A stretch of DNA of 64,000 nucleotides, from positions 1 through 64,000 of the forward strand of contig JAAXXY010000014.1 in assembly GCA_013334225.1 (NCBI GenBank), written 5' to 3'. The notes beneath the pieces are model-generated. The model ran no database searches. It saw nothing but the letters and a program-made list of their open reading frames with translations, and was not told the origin of the DNA. The number at the start of each line of letters is the position of its first letter. Within the stretch, counting starts at the first letter, position 1. This stretch comes from Chlorobiaceae bacterium (GTDB taxonomy: Bacteria; Bacteroidota; Chlorobiia; Chlorobiales; Chlorobiaceae). Position numbers and translations under genes: made by a program. Below, in pieces: positions 18,708-28,646 of the stretch.

Positions 18708-19247
18708 ATGTCAAGAATAGGAAAAATGCCGATATCCCTGGGCAGTCAGGCGAAAATAGAGTTACAGGACCAGCGGATCAGCGTATCGGGACCAAAGGGT
18801 GTACTTGAACAGCAGCTTACGGACCAGGTTCAGGTCAAAGTCGAGGACGGCGTTGTGACCGTTCAGCGTATAGATGACTCTAAAAGAGCGAAGGCTCAGC
18901 ACGGTCTCTACCGCATGCTTATCAGCAATATGGTTGAAGGTGTTACAAAAGGCTTCACCAGGAAACTTGAAATCGCCGGTGTCGGTTACCGTGCGGAAAT
19001 GAAAAATGATCTGCTTGCATTGACTCTCGGCTATTCGCACATGATCTATTTCAAGGCTCCTGACGATATCAAGATTGAAGTACCCGATCAGGTCACCATT
19101 CTGGTAAGCGGTATCGACAAGGCGCTTGTCGGCCAGGTAGCGGCAAAGATCCGTTCGTTCAGGAAACCGGAACCATATCGTGGTAAGGGTATAAAATACG
19201 CAGGAGAAGTAATCCGTCGCAAGGAAGGCAAGGCTGCAGGCAAGTAA
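18708..19247 (+). CDS. rplF: 50S ribosomal protein L6
   Basis: A 179-residue protein near the sarcin-ricin loop, with two similar domains. SRIGKMPISL starts it, GVGYRAEMKND marks the second domain and KPEPYRGKGIKYAGEVIRRK is the signature near the C-terminus. Confidence 0.97.
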   Translation: MSRIGKMPISLGSQAKIELQDQRISVSGPKGVLEQQLTDQVQVKVEDGVVTVQRIDDSKRAKAQHGLYRMLISNMVEGVTKGFTRKLEIAGVGYRAEMKNDLLALTLGYSHMIYFKAPDDIKIEVPDQVTILVSGIDKALVGQVAAKIRSFRKPEPYRGKGIKYAGEVIRRKEGKAAGK

Positions 19248-19304
19248 AGAGTGAATGAAGAGCCAAAAAAGTAAGGCAATAACATTATACAACGGTTCAA
19301 GAGA

Positions 19305-19664
19305 ATGAGTCAAATCGATAAAGCCGCAAGAAGGCAGAAAATCAAGGACAGAAGCAGAGGCAGTGTCAAAGGGACGATGGAAAAGCCGAGACTCTGTGTC
19401 TACAGGAGCCTTTCCCAGATTTACGCACAGCTCATCGATGACGTGAATGGAAAAACAATCATCACAGCGTCATCCATGTCCAAAGTTAACAAGGAACTGA
19501 AAAGTACGAAGACGGAAATCTGCCGTATCGTAGGACAGCAGATCGCTGAAAAAGCGATGGCCGGCGGTATCACGCATGTCGTATTTGACAGGAACGGATT
19601 TCGTTATCATGGAAGGGTCAAGGCATTGGCCGATGGTGCGAGAGATGCTGGACTGATCTTTTAA
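19305..19664 (+). CDS. rplR: 50S ribosomal protein L18
   Basis: A 119-residue 5S rRNA-binding protein. [18 protein letters not shown] and [20 protein letters not shown] are hallmark segments. Standard place between rplF and rpsE. Confidence 0.97.
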   Translation: MSQIDKAARRQKIKDRSRGSVKGTMEKPRLCVYRSLSQIYAQLIDDVNGKTIITASSMSKVNKELKSTKTEICRIVGQQIAEKAMAGGITHVVFDRNGFRYHGRVKALADGARDAGLIF

Positions 19665-19687
19665 AATATATTTCAACGAGAAATTAC

Positions 19688-20206
19688 ATGGCGAAAACAT
19701 CTGCTAAGAATATCAGACCCGGAGAGCTTAATCTGAAGGAAAAGCTGGTTCATATCAACAGGACTGCAAAGGTTGTTAAAGGTGGTAAACGTTTCGGTTT
19801 CAATGCCATCGTGGTTGTCGGCGACAAGGAAGGTCATGTCGGATACGGCCTCGGAAAAGCCAACGAAGTTCAGGATGCCATTGCAAAAGGTGTAGAGGAC
19901 GGCAAGAAAAACGTCATCAAGGTGCCGATCGTAAAAGGGACCATTCCGCATATGATCATTGCAAAATATGGTTCAGCAAAGGTAATGATGAAACCCGCCA
20001 CACCAGGTACCGGTCTCATAGCCGGCGGTGCCGTCAGAGCTGTGCTTGAAATGGCAGGTGTTCATGATGTTCTGACCAAGTCGCTCGGTTCTTCAAATCC
20101 GCATAACGTTGTGAAAGCCGCCATCAAAGGACTTCAGAGCATATCGGATGCCTATGATGTCGGTGAAAGACGCTCCAAGAACCTGAAGGAAGTTTTTGAA
20201 AGCTAA
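19688..20206 (+). CDS. rpsE: 30S ribosomal protein S5
   Basis: A 172-residue protein of the decoding fidelity centre. The double-stranded RNA-binding-like N-domain has [20 protein letters not shown]; the C-domain has [18 protein letters not shown] and the helicase-region NPHNVVKA. Length is normal. Confidence 0.97.
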   Translation: MAKTSAKNIRPGELNLKEKLVHINRTAKVVKGGKRFGFNAIVVVGDKEGHVGYGLGKANEVQDAIAKGVEDGKKNVIKVPIVKGTIPHMIIAKYGSAKVMMKPATPGTGLIAGGAVRAVLEMAGVHDVLTKSLGSSNPHNVVKAAIKGLQSISDAYDVGERRSKNLKEVFES

Positions 20207-20223
20207 AAAGAGAGAACGCGATC

Positions 20224-20409
20224 ATGAGTGAGAAAAAATTGAAAATTACCCAGGTGCGCAGTATCATCGGTGGTACCAGGAAACAGAAAGCCACTATCAA
20301 GGCTCTGGGACTCGGCAGGCCGAACTACCAGGTTGAAAAGCAGGATAATGCATGCACAAGAGGGCAGATCAGGGTTGTACAGCACCTTGTAAAGGTTGAG
20401 GAAAAATAG
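20224..20409 (+). CDS. rpmD: 50S ribosomal protein L30
   Basis: A 61-residue ferredoxin-like-fold protein: KLKITQVRSIIGGTRKQKAT, then LGLGRPNY and a closing VQHLVKVEEK. Its presence separates this lineage from bacteria that have lost L30. Confidence 0.95.
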   Translation: MSEKKLKITQVRSIIGGTRKQKATIKALGLGRPNYQVEKQDNACTRGQIRVVQHLVKVEEK

Positions 20410-20441
20410 ATTTTTCTAATAGCAAGTCGGGAATTGAAACC

Positions 20442-20996
20442 ATGGATTTAAGTTCACTTCGTCCAGCGAAAGGCGCAGTTAAAAACAAAAAAAGGGTAGG
20501 CCGCGGTCAGGGTTCCGGGAACGGGACGACTGCAGGAAAAGGAAATAAAGGTCAGCAGTCCAGAAGCGGCTACGGCAGACCTATCATGGAAGGCGGACAG
20601 ATTCCTGTCTACCGGAGACTGCCGAAGTTCGGGTTTACGCCTGTTGACAGAAAATCGTTCAATACTGTCAACCTTTCGCAGATTACCCAGTGGATTGAGG
20701 ATGGAGCGATTGAAAAAGAGCTAACGCTTCAGGACCTCAAGTCTCTCTGTCATGCAAGCAATGCCGATTATTTCAAGATTCTCGGCAACGGTGAGTTGAG
20801 CGCGGCAATTACCGTGACAGCTCATGCTTTCAGCAAAAGTGCTGAAGAAAAGATCAATGCTGCAGGCGGCAAGGTTATAAAAGCGTTCCGTACGCTTGAA
20901 GAAGCAGGGAAAGTCAGGGACCACTCTCTGGAAGAGGCGCTTTTGAAACCGAAGGTAAAGTTTGTCAAGAGTGGGAAAAAATCAAAAAAGCCCTGA
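20442..20996 (+). CDS. rplO: 50S ribosomal protein L15
   Basis: A 184-residue late-assembly protein. The basic, glycine-rich N-terminal arm (RVGRGQGSGNGTTAGKGNKG, then QQSRSGYGRP) threads rRNA, followed by RLPKFGF and the globular domain. It is about 40 residues longer than in E. coli because of a C-terminal Lys-rich tail (KFVKSGKKSKKP). Confidence 0.97.
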   Translation: MDLSSLRPAKGAVKNKKRVGRGQGSGNGTTAGKGNKGQQSRSGYGRPIMEGGQIPVYRRLPKFGFTPVDRKSFNTVNLSQITQWIEDGAIEKELTLQDLKSLCHASNADYFKILGNGELSAAITVTAHAFSKSAEEKINAAGGKVIKAFRTLEEAGKVRDHSLEEALLKPKVKFVKSGKKSKKP

Positions 20997-21014
20997 ATTC
21001 GTTAAAAGGATAAT

Positions 21015-22346
21015 ATGAAGCTTACTGAAAGTATAAGGAACATCAATAAAATCCCTGAACTCCGTCAGAGGATACTTTATACGCTTCTTCTCTTATTTGT
21101 CTACAGGCTTGGTTCGCACATCACAATTCCTGGAGTTGATGCCGCAGCGGTAGCTGCTGCGGGTCAATCCCATGCGAATGACCTTTTCGGTCTTTTCGAC
21201 CTTTTTGTCGGCGGTGCTTTTGCGAGAGCATCCATTTTTTCTCTGGGCATCATGCCATATATCTCCGCCTCGATCATCATCCAGCTTCTCGGTGCCGTTA
21301 CACCATACTTCCAGAAATTGCAGAAGGAGGGTGAAGACGGACGACAGAAAATAAACCAGATGACCAGGTACGGTACTGTTCTTATTGCCGCACTGCAGTC
21401 ATGGGGAGTCTGTGTCTCTCTTTCGAGCTCGGCTTCTTTCGGCAAGGTAGTCGTTCCGGATCCCGGAATACTTTTCACCATTTCAGCCGTTACCATACTC
21501 ACAGCCTCGACCATGTTTGTCATGTGGCTTGGCGAGAAGATAACCGACAGGGGAATAGGCAACGGCATATCACTGATCATCATGATCGGTATTCTTGCAC
21601 GATTCCCGCAGGCGGTTGTCAACGAGTTCCGTTCCGTATCGCTCGGAAGCAAGAACTGGATCATTGAAATCATTATTATCGCGATGATGGCCGCAATCGT
21701 GGCTTTCGTCGTCATCCTCACCGTCGGGACCCGCCGCATACCGGTTCAGCATGCGAAAAGAGTTGTCGGCCGCAAGGTATACGGCGGTTCGACACAGTAC
21801 ATTCCCATGAGGATCAATACTGCCGGAGTCATGCCTATCATCTTTGCGCAGTCCATCATGTTTCTGCCCGGTACTTTCCTCTCCTTTTTCCCGGATAACG
21901 AGGTCATGCAGAGTGTGGCCGGTATTTTCGCTTACGATTCATGGTGGTATGCACTGATGTTCGGCTCCATGATTGTTTTCTTTACCTATTTCTATACGGC
22001 GATCGCATTCAATCCGAAGGAAGTTGCCGATACCATGCGCCGCCAGGGCGGGTTCATACCCGGAGTGCGCCCTGGTAAAAGCACATCAGATTTCATTGAC
22101 AACATCCTCACGAGGATCACTCTTCCTGGTGCCATTTCACTGGCAGTCATAGCCATCCTTCCGACGTTCCTGACCAAATTCGCAAACGTGACACAGGCAT
22201 TCGCCCAATTCTTTGGCGGCACGAGTCTCCTGATCGTTGTCGGCGTCGGGCTCGATACGTTACAGCAGATCGAGAGCCACCTGCTGATGCGCCATTACGA
22301 CGGCTTCATGAAATCCGGCAAGACGCGAGGCCGGCAGAGCAGGTAA
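21015..22346 (+). CDS. secY: protein translocase subunit SecY
   Basis: A 443-residue inner-membrane channel of the Sec translocon with ten predicted membrane segments. The N-terminal IPELRQRILYTLLLLFVYRL, the plug-region GLFDLFVGGAFARASIFSLG, ASIIIQLL and KxxKxGExGRxKINQ-type loop (LQKEGEDGRQKINQ), and the cytosolic loops with RRIPVQHAKRVVG and PKEVADTMRRQGGFIPGVRPG are all present. Follows rplO by 18 bases. The usual adk neighbour is missing downstream; map comes directly. Confidence 0.98.
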   Translation: MKLTESIRNINKIPELRQRILYTLLLLFVYRLGSHITIPGVDAAAVAAAGQSHANDLFGLFDLFVGGAFARASIFSLGIMPYISASIIIQLLGAVTPYFQKLQKEGEDGRQKINQMTRYGTVLIAALQSWGVCVSLSSSASFGKVVVPDPGILFTISAVTILTASTMFVMWLGEKITDRGIGNGISLIIMIGILARFPQAVVNEFRSVSLGSKNWIIEIIIIAMMAAIVAFVVILTVGTRRIPVQHAKRVVGRKVYGGSTQYIPMRINTAGVMPIIFAQSIMFLPGTFLSFFPDNEVMQSVAGIFAYDSWWYALMFGSMIVFFTYFYTAIAFNPKEVADTMRRQGGFIPGVRPGKSTSDFIDNILTRITLPGAISLAVIAILPTFLTKFANVTQAFAQFFGGTSLLIVVGVGLDTLQQIESHLLMRHYDGFMKSGKTRGRQSR

Positions 22347-22356
22347 CGCATCGGTT

Positions 22357-23145
22357 ATGATAACGATAAAAAGCGAACGTGAAATCGAGTTGATGAGGGA
22401 AGCCGGGGCGATTGTTGCAAAAACACTCGATCTTCTCGAGTTGGAAGTAAAACCGGGCATGTCGACGAGAGATCTCGACATCATGGCTGAAGAGTTTATA
22501 CGGGATCATCATGCAGAGCCGAGTTTTCTGAATTATGCACCAAAAGGCGATCCCGATGTTACGCCCTATCCTGCCACACTCTGCGTGTCGATCAATGAAG
22601 AGGTTGTTCACGGGGTCCCGAGCCGGAAACGCATCATAAAGGAAGGTGATATTGTTTCTGTCGATTGCGGGGTATACAAAAGCGGATACCATGGTGATGC
22701 AGCCAGGACATTCATTCTCGGTACGGTGGACGAAAAAATCATACAGCTTGTCGATGTGACCAGGGAAAGTCTTGAACGCGGAATTGCCATGGCAGTCGAA
22801 GGAAACAGGCTTCATGATATTTCGGCAGCTATCGAGGAATATGCACGTTCGTTCGGCTTCAGTATTATAGAAAACATGGTCGGCCACGGTATCGGAAGCG
22901 AGTTGCACGAAGAGCCTGCGGTTCCGAATTACGGAAGACGGCATACCGGTGTGAAACTTCGTGAAGGAATGACGCTGGCAATAGAACCGATGATCGCCAT
23001 CGGCAGGTCGAGAAGGGCGGTAAGCCGCAGAGGGGCCTGGGTTGCAGTGACGGAAGACGGAAAGCCTTCAGCGCATTTTGAACATACGGTAGTGGTAAGG
23101 CCCGGCAAGGCGGAAGTCCTGACACGGTCCTTCCTTCAGGGTTGA
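22357..23145 (+). CDS. map: type I methionine aminopeptidase
   Basis: A 262-residue metalloprotease that removes the initiator methionine. The metal ligands appear in VSVDCGVYKSGYHGDAARTF (two aspartates), GHGIGSELHE (histidine), TLAIEPM and EHTVVV (glutamates), and the substrate histidine is in NEEVVHGVPS. Ten bases after secY, consistent with the spc order without adk. No N-terminal zinc-finger extension. Confidence 0.97.
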   Translation: MITIKSEREIELMREAGAIVAKTLDLLELEVKPGMSTRDLDIMAEEFIRDHHAEPSFLNYAPKGDPDVTPYPATLCVSINEEVVHGVPSRKRIIKEGDIVSVDCGVYKSGYHGDAARTFILGTVDEKIIQLVDVTRESLERGIAMAVEGNRLHDISAAIEEYARSFGFSIIENMVGHGIGSELHEEPAVPNYGRRHTGVKLREGMTLAIEPMIAIGRSRRAVSRRGAWVAVTEDGKPSAHFEHTVVVRPGKAEVLTRSFLQG

Positions 23146-23191
23146 AGCTCTGAGGGCAAAAAACATTTTATAGCTTAAAGGAGAAGAAAAG

Positions 23192-23410
23192 TTGGCCAAG
23201 GAAGAATCAATTGAGATTGAAGGTGTAATTCTGGAAGCACTTCCGAATGCACAGTTCAAGGTAAAACTCGAAAATGGTCTTGAGGTTTTGGCACATGTAT
23301 CAGGCAAGATAAGAATGCACTACATCAGGATTCTCCCGGGTGACAAGGTCAAAGTCCAGATATCTCCATACGATATCTCAAAAGGGCGGATTACCTATCG
23401 TTATAAATAA
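23192..23410 (+). CDS. infA: translation initiation factor IF-1
   Basis: A 72-residue OB-fold protein that blocks the A-site during initiation. It starts with TTG at 23192, supported by AAAGGAG eight bases upstream and by the family beginning [35 protein letters not shown] and [12 protein letters not shown] complete the match. Confidence 0.97.
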   Translation: MAKEESIEIEGVILEALPNAQFKVKLENGLEVLAHVSGKIRMHYIRILPGDKVKVQISPYDISKGRITYRYK

Positions 23411-23520
23411 GTTGAGAAATATCTGTTTGTGATATTGATTGTTCGATCAATATTTATTACATTAAAAGCCTTTTCAGATTTCGGGCTGGCCTGTAAAATA
23501 ATTGTACGTGAGGATTTATC

Positions 23521-23637
23521 ATGAAAATATATTCTTCTATCAAAAAGCGTTGTGAACATTGCCGTATTGTTAAACGTAAAGGCAAGCGATTTGTGATTTG
23601 CAAAGTGAATCCAAGCCATAAACAGCGTCAGGGTTGA
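23521..23637 (+). CDS. rpmJ: 50S ribosomal protein L36
   Basis: A 38-codon gene running from ATG at 23521 to TGA at 23635-23637. The product [20 protein letters not shown] continues with [18 protein letters not shown]. The zinc ligands C11, C14, C27 and H33 are all present, so this is the zinc-binding form. It sits in the expected position between infA and rpsM. Confidence 0.97.
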   Translation: MKIYSSIKKRCEHCRIVKRKGKRFVICKVNPSHKQRQG

Positions 23638-23671
23638 TCTTGAGTAAAAACATTAGAACTTTTAAGAGCTT

Positions 23672-24049
23672 ATGAGGATAGCTGGGGTAAATTTGCCGCT
23701 AAACAAACATGCTGTTATTGCTTTAACACATGTTTATGGTATTGGAAGGACATCAGCAGAGGATATTCTGCGGAAAGCCGGTATCGCGCCAGACAGGAAA
23801 ATCTCTGATCTGAATGACGAAGAAGCGCATGCCATCAGGGAGATAATCGCCGAGCATTACAAGGTTGAAGGTCAGGCTCGCGGTGAACAGCAGCTTTCCA
23901 TCAAACGCCTGATGGATATCGGTTGTTACAGGGGTCTTCGTCACAGACGCTCACTTCCCGTACGCGGCCAGAGAACCCGGACGAACGCAAGGACAAGAAA
24001 AGGAAAGAGGAAGACGGTTGCCGGCAAGAAAAAGGCAGCCAAGAAGTAA
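23672..24049 (+). CDS. rpsM: 30S ribosomal protein S13
   Basis: A 125-residue 30S head protein bridging to the 50S and contacting P-site t[23 protein letters not shown] begins it; the tail [20 protein letters not shown] is the tRNA-contacting signature, followed by a lysine-rich end. First gene of the alpha segment. Confidence 0.98.
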   Translation: MRIAGVNLPLNKHAVIALTHVYGIGRTSAEDILRKAGIAPDRKISDLNDEEAHAIREIIAEHYKVEGQARGEQQLSIKRLMDIGCYRGLRHRRSLPVRGQRTRTNARTRKGKRKTVAGKKKAAKK

Positions 24050-24092
24050 TAGGGTTCATGTAATAATTTCTGATACTTAAGAATCTACGTTC

Positions 24093-24476
24093 ATGGCTAC
24101 AATAAGCAGGAAGAAAAAGAAAGTTAAAGTTACCCCTGAAGGTGCCGTACATATCAAGGCGTCGTTCAACAATATCATGGTAACCATTACCGATGTTCAG
24201 GGTAATACGGTTTCCTGGTCGAGTGCTGGTAAAAACGGCTTCAAAGGATCGAAAAAGAACACACCCTATGCCTCTCAGGTGACTTCAGAGTCAGCTGCCA
24301 AGGAAGCATATGACCTTGGAATGCGGTATGTGAACGTTTATATCAAAGGCCCTGGCGCAGGCCGTGACGCGGCCATTCGTGCTTTGCAGGGTGCCGGCCT
24401 CGATGTGCGTTCCATAAAGGATATCACTCCACTCCCGCATAACGGCTGCAGGCCTCCGAAACGCAGAAGGGTCTGA
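24093..24476 (+). CDS. rpsK: 30S ribosomal protein S11
   Basis: A 127-residue platform protein. [13 protein letters not shown] motif reads [20 protein letters not shown], with [20 protein letters not shown] and the C-terminal [15 protein letters not shown], all diagnostic. Confidence 0.98.
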   Translation: MATISRKKKKVKVTPEGAVHIKASFNNIMVTITDVQGNTVSWSSAGKNGFKGSKKNTPYASQVTSESAAKEAYDLGMRYVNVYIKGPGAGRDAAIRALQGAGLDVRSIKDITPLPHNGCRPPKRRRV

Positions 24477-24511
24477 TTTTATATTCATAGAATTTCAATG
24501 AAACAATTGAT

Positions 24512-25123
24512 ATGGCACGATTCAGAGGCTCAATAACAAAAGTATCCCGCAGGTTAGGCATTGCGCTTTCTCCGAAAGCCGAGAAATATCTCGAAAGACG
24601 TCCGTTCCCTCCAGGCCAGCATGGACAGTCCCGTAAAGGAAAAGTTTCCGAGTATGCTCTCCAGCTGAGAGAAAAGCAGAAGATGAAATATCTTTACGGA
24701 CTTATGGAAAAACAGTTCAGGAACTGTTATAAAAAAGCCGTATCCCAGAGAGGTGTTACCGGTGACAACCTTGTCAAGATCCTTGAAAGACGTTTTGACA
24801 ACGTTGTTTTCCGTTCAGGTTTCGCCCCGTCAAGAGCCGGTGCGCGTCAGCTTGTCACCCACGGTCATCTTCTTGTCAACGGCAAGAAAGTGAATATTCC
24901 TTCCTATCAGGTTTCTCCCGGCGAAACAATCGAGTTCCGTCAGAGAAGCAAAAAGATGGATGCTGTAACTGATTCGCTCAACAAAACCCCGGAATCACGC
25001 ATTCCTTCATGGATCCAGGTTGACAAGGCAAATCAGAAGGCTGTTTTTCTGAGCGTGCCGGAAAGAGAGGAAGTACAGGAGCAGTATAACGAGCAGTTGG
25101 TTGTTGAGTTGTATTCGAAGTGA
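24512..25123 (+). CDS. rpsD: 30S ribosomal protein S4
   Basis: A 203-residue assembly-initiating protein of the 30S body. The N-terminus lacks the four-cysteine zinc site (a zinc-free S4). The S4 RNA-binding domain is at [20 protein letters not shown] and [18 protein letters not shown]. In enterobacteria S4 represses the alpha operon. Confidence 0.98.
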   Translation: MARFRGSITKVSRRLGIALSPKAEKYLERRPFPPGQHGQSRKGKVSEYALQLREKQKMKYLYGLMEKQFRNCYKKAVSQRGVTGDNLVKILERRFDNVVFRSGFAPSRAGARQLVTHGHLLVNGKKVNIPSYQVSPGETIEFRQRSKKMDAVTDSLNKTPESRIPSWIQVDKANQKAVFLSVPEREEVQEQYNEQLVVELYSK

Positions 25124-25151
25124 TCTTAATGAATTCTAAGGCATAAATACT

Positions 25152-26135
25152 ATGATATATCAGATGCAGATGCCTGCGAGAATAGATATTGACGAAGCCA
25201 CTCATACCGATAGGTTTGGACGGTTCATAGCCCAGCCGCTGGAGAGAGGTTACGGAGTTACGCTGGGTAATGTTATGAGAAGGGTACTGCTTGCATCGCT
25301 TCCGGGAACGGCGATCACCGGTATAAAGATCGAGGGTGTTTTCCATGAGTTTTCTACAATTGAAGGAGTCCGCGAGGATGTGCCTGAAATTGTCATGAAC
25401 CTCAAGAAAGTGCGTTTCAAATCAAACTGTAAGAGAAACTGCAAAACGACAGTTACCATTACAGGGCCTGCCGAACTGACCGCCGGGGATATCCAGGCAC
25501 AGGAAGGCGAGTTCGAGGTGCTGAATACCGATATGCACATAGCTACGGTTAACAGTGGAGCTACACTGAAAATGGATGTTTTCATCGGGAGGGGCAGAGG
25601 TTATGTTCCTGCAGAGGAGAACAGGCCGGAAGGAATGCCGATTGGCTTCATTTCAATTGATTCAATTTATACGCCGATCAGAAACGTCAAGTTCACGGTT
25701 GAGAATACCCGTGTCGGTCAGCGTACCGACTACGAAAAGATGATCCTTGACGTAGAGACCGACGGATCTCTGACTCCGGATGATTCGGTCAGTCTTGCTG
25801 GCAAGATCATCACGGAACATGTGACATTCTTCGCCAATTTCTCACCGACCGAAGAGGAGTTTGCGGAAGAGGAGTTCAAGCAGCAGGATGACGAGTTCGA
25901 GAACATGAGAAAGCTTCTGCAGACAAAAATCGAGGATCTCGACCTTTCGGTCCGTTCTCAGAACTGTCTCAGGCTTGCCGAGATCGACACCATAGGAGAT
26001 CTTGTTTCACGCAAGGAGGATGAGCTGCTTAACTACAAGAATTTCGGCAAGAAATCGCTTACGGAACTCAGGGAGCAGCTGGAAAAGTTTGACCTGAAGT
26101 TTGGTATGGATATTACAAAGTATCAGGTGAAATAA
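25152..26135 (+). CDS. rpoA: RNA polymerase alpha subunit
   Basis: A 327-residue subunit that dimerises to nucleate polymerase assembly. The N-terminal domain has [20 protein letters not shown] and [16 protein letters not shown]; a flexible linker near residues 235-255 precedes the C-terminal domain with [20 protein letters not shown] and [10 protein letters not shown], which contacts UP elements and activators. Canonical order between rpsD and rplQ. Confidence 0.98.
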   Translation: MIYQMQMPARIDIDEATHTDRFGRFIAQPLERGYGVTLGNVMRRVLLASLPGTAITGIKIEGVFHEFSTIEGVREDVPEIVMNLKKVRFKSNCKRNCKTTVTITGPAELTAGDIQAQEGEFEVLNTDMHIATVNSGATLKMDVFIGRGRGYVPAEENRPEGMPIGFISIDSIYTPIRNVKFTVENTRVGQRTDYEKMILDVETDGSLTPDDSVSLAGKIITEHVTFFANFSPTEEEFAEEEFKQQDDEFENMRKLLQTKIEDLDLSVRSQNCLRLAEIDTIGDLVSRKEDELLNYKNFGKKSLTELREQLEKFDLKFGMDITKYQVK

Positions 26136-26181
26136 GACAACAGTAACCGTTTTTTTGAATATTTGAGATCAGGAAACACTA

Positions 26182-26640
26182 ATGCGTAAAGTAAAGCCGG
26201 CAAGAAAACTCGGAAGAACCGCTGCCCATAGAAAGGCGACGCTTGACAATCTCTCTACCCAGCTGTTTCTGCATAAAAGGATAGAGACCACCGAGGCAAA
26301 AGCAAAAGAGACCCGCAAAGTCGTTGAAAAAATCATTACCAAGGCCCGCAAAGGTACAGTTCACGCTCAGCGCGACATCTTCAAGGATATTCGTGACAAA
26401 CAGGCGATAAAAATTCTTTTTGAAGAGATAGTCGGGAAAGTCGGTTCTCGTCCAGGCGGTTATACCCGTGTCATCAAGATGGTTCCACGTCTTGGCGACG
26501 CTGCTAAAATGGCTGTTATCGAGCTGGTCGATTATGCCGAAGCACCTGCCGCGGCAGCGAAGGTCAGCAAACAGGACCGTGCAAAACGCGTGAAAGGTTC
26601 AAAGAAAGCCGGCGATACAGCCGCAGCAAAGTCCGAATAA
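26182..26640 (+). CDS. rplQ: 50S ribosomal protein L17
   Basis: A 152-residue protein near the tunnel exit. [20 protein letters not shown] and [20 protein letters not shown] are hallmark segments. A C-terminal Ala/Lys tail ([20 protein letters not shown]) extends about 25 residues past the E. coli end. Last gene of the block, followed by a terminator. Confidence 0.97.
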   Translation: MRKVKPARKLGRTAAHRKATLDNLSTQLFLHKRIETTEAKAKETRKVVEKIITKARKGTVHAQRDIFKDIRDKQAIKILFEEIVGKVGSRPGGYTRVIKMVPRLGDAAKMAVIELVDYAEAPAAAAKVSKQDRAKRVKGSKKAGDTAAAKSE

Positions 26641-26666
26641 AGGACCTCAACAGAGATCGTCATTTC

Positions 26667-26719
26667 ATTAGTCATTGCCGTAAGGATCAATTATCCGAAG
26701 GCAATGACTAATTTTTTTT
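26667..26719 (+). terminator. terminator of the ribosomal protein block
   Basis: Arms ATTAGTCATTGCC (26667-26679) and GGCAATGACTAAT (26700-26712) are perfect inverted copies, followed by a T-run to 26718. The right arm overlaps the 3' end of rsmG on the other strand. The A/T-flanked arms could work in both directions. Confidence 0.9.
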
Positions 26720-27362
26720 CATCAAAATAGGGACTGCAGGAACTGATCGGGTGCTGTTCCACCCTTTCGGGAAATCCGTTGTGCTCCTTTTTCGTTGACA
26801 TTGCTTTTGAAACCTCTTCATCGAGATTTCCTCCTTTAAGGCAGATAAGAACCCCTCCCGCTTTGAGCAGGTTGCAGGCGTATCCGCATAGCTGGTCAAG
26901 CGGCGCTACCTGGCGCGACAGAACGGTATCGAAAACGACCCCTTTCAGTTCTTCGACACGGGCATGCATGGCGAGTGCGTTGGGGATATCGAGTTCCTTG
27001 ATCATTGCCTTGCAGGCAGCAATTTTTTTTCCGGTTGCATCGACAAGCAGGAACTGGGTTTCAGGAAAGGCTATGGCGAGAGGTATTCCGGGAAGACCGC
27101 CGCCTGTTCCGAGATCGAGCACTTTTTCATCCGCTCTGAAGGTATGGTGGCGGCTTATCAGGAGTGAGTGAAAAATATGTTTTACTATGACAGGAGCATC
27201 CTCCTTGCGGCTGATGAGGTTGACTTTTCTGTTCCATTGTTCGAGGAGTGTGCAGTAAAGCACAAGCTTTTCAAGCTTTTTATCGTCAAGTTCAATTCCG
27301 TTTCCGGCGCACAGGTCCTGAAGTATTGCCGGCTGATCTTCCTTTCGTACCATTGGTGTCAT
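26691..27362 (-). CDS. rsmG: 16S rRNA (guanine527-N7)-methyltransferase
   Basis: A 223-residue SAM-dependent enzyme that methylates G527 in the 530 loop. The SAM motif [20 protein letters not shown] is characteristic, with [13 protein letters not shown] after it, and the N-terminal half has [14 protein letters not shown]. Convergent with rplQ; its stop lies inside the shared terminator. Loss of this gene gives low-level streptomycin resistance in other bacteria, but here it looks intact. Confidence 0.95.
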   Translation of the reverse strand: MTPMVRKEDQPAILQDLCAGNGIELDDKKLEKLVLYCTLLEQWNRKVNLISRKEDAPVIVKHIFHSLLISRHHTFRADEKVLDLGTGGGLPGIPLAIAFPETQFLLVDATGKKIAACKAMIKELDIPNALAMHARVEELKGVVFDTVLSRQVAPLDQLCGYACNLLKAGGVLICLKGGNLDEEVSKAMSTKKEHNGFPERVEQHPISSCSPYFDEKKLVIAFG

Positions 27363-27527
27363 CTTTCTTGAAGGTTGTTACCAAAAAAACAACTTTTTAT
27401 GCTGATTGGCAAACCGGTTGCGCTGATTGCCAACGAAACTGGAAAACATAATGAGCTGAAATAATTGTAAATTCATGAGCTGAAATATATGAGCACTGTT
27501 TTCCGGAATAATACAGAGAAAAATACC

Positions 27528-28646
27528 ATGGATAGTTGTAAGCCAGAGCATGTCTATGCAGTGATCATGGCGGGCGGGATAGGAAAAAATTTGTGGCCTT
27601 TGTCACGGAAAAAAGTGCCGAAACAGTTTATCGACCTGTTTGATGAAGGCACGATGATCGGGAAAACGGTTGATCGCATCAAAGCGACCGTTTCTGAAGA
27701 AAATATTTTCATCATCACAACGGCTCAAGGGCGTGAAAAGCTTGCCGGAGCCCTTGAACATTTTCCATCGGGCAATATCATTGTCGAACCCGGTATCCGC
27801 AATACCGCTCCATGCATCGCACTTGCAACCGCGCACATTAAAAAAAGGGATGCCGATGCAATTACAGTTGTGCTTCCTTCGGACCATCTTGTGCATGACG
27901 ATGATACGTTCAACCAGATCCTGAGGGAGGGAATTGCCCTCGCTGCCGAAAAAACAGGACTTGTGACTATCGGGATAAAACCGGACAGGCCTGAAACCGA
28001 TTACGGATATTTACAGGCCGACGAGCAGTTTCCATTGCCGCACCCCTTTTCTCATGGCAATGATTTCAAGCTCTACAGGGTCAAGGCATTTGCTGAAAAA
28101 CCGGATTATGCGACAGCCGAGCAGTTTCTCGAGAGCAAGGATTTTTTCTGGAACAGCGGTGTTTTCATCTGGCATATCGACGCGATTGCCCGGGAGTTCG
28201 AACGTTCCATGCCCGAGTTGTACAAGGATATGCTGCATATCTACGACAACCTTGGCGGAGAAAATGAACGGAAAGTCGTCGAGGATGTCTACTCATGGCT
28301 GCATCCTATTTCGATCGATTACGGGATCATGGAGAAAGCCGAGACCGTTTTTGTCCTGACGGGAGAATTCGGCTGGACTGATCTCGGCAACTGGGACGAA
28401 GTGCTGAAGGCCGCTGCGGAAAGGGTGCCTTCTTATCGGCATCAGGACAGACTGCTCGTGAAGATCGACTGTGAAAATGTTTTTGTTAAAAAACCTGCAG
28501 GTAAGGTGGTTTGTGCTATAGGGTTGAACGATGTCATCATTGTCGAGACAGACGATGCCCTGCTGGTCTGCGGCAAAGGGCACGCGCACCGCGTCGGCGG
28601 AGTTGTCGACACTCTGAGACGTGAAGGAATGGAACAATACCTTTAG
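27528..28646 (+). CDS. mannose-1-phosphate guanylyltransferase-like enzyme
   Basis: A 372-residue sugar-nucleotide pyrophosphorylase of the ManC type, without the fused isomerase domain. VYAVIMAGGIGKNLWPLSRK opens it; the family normally reads GGxGTRLWPLSR, so TR is replaced by KN. Other signatures are normal: KKVPKQF, EPGIRNTAPCIALA, VLPSDHLV, FAEKPD, FFWNSGVFIWH and FGWTDLGNWDE. The start at 27528 is preferred because it places the nucleotide loop near the N-terminus; an in-frame ATG at 27489 would add 13 residues. It ends in a four-base convergent overlap with cysS. Likely makes GDP-mannose for polysaccharide or GDP-fucose, by family. Confidence 0.85.
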   Translation: MDSCKPEHVYAVIMAGGIGKNLWPLSRKKVPKQFIDLFDEGTMIGKTVDRIKATVSEENIFIITTAQGREKLAGALEHFPSGNIIVEPGIRNTAPCIALATAHIKKRDADAITVVLPSDHLVHDDDTFNQILREGIALAAEKTGLVTIGIKPDRPETDYGYLQADEQFPLPHPFSHGNDFKLYRVKAFAEKPDYATAEQFLESKDFFWNSGVFIWHIDAIAREFERSMPELYKDMLHIYDNLGGENERKVVEDVYSWLHPISIDYGIMEKAETVFVLTGEFGWTDLGNWDEVLKAAAERVPSYRHQDRLLVKIDCENVFVKKPAGKVVCAIGLNDVIIVETDDALLVCGKGHAHRVGGVVDTLRREGMEQYL

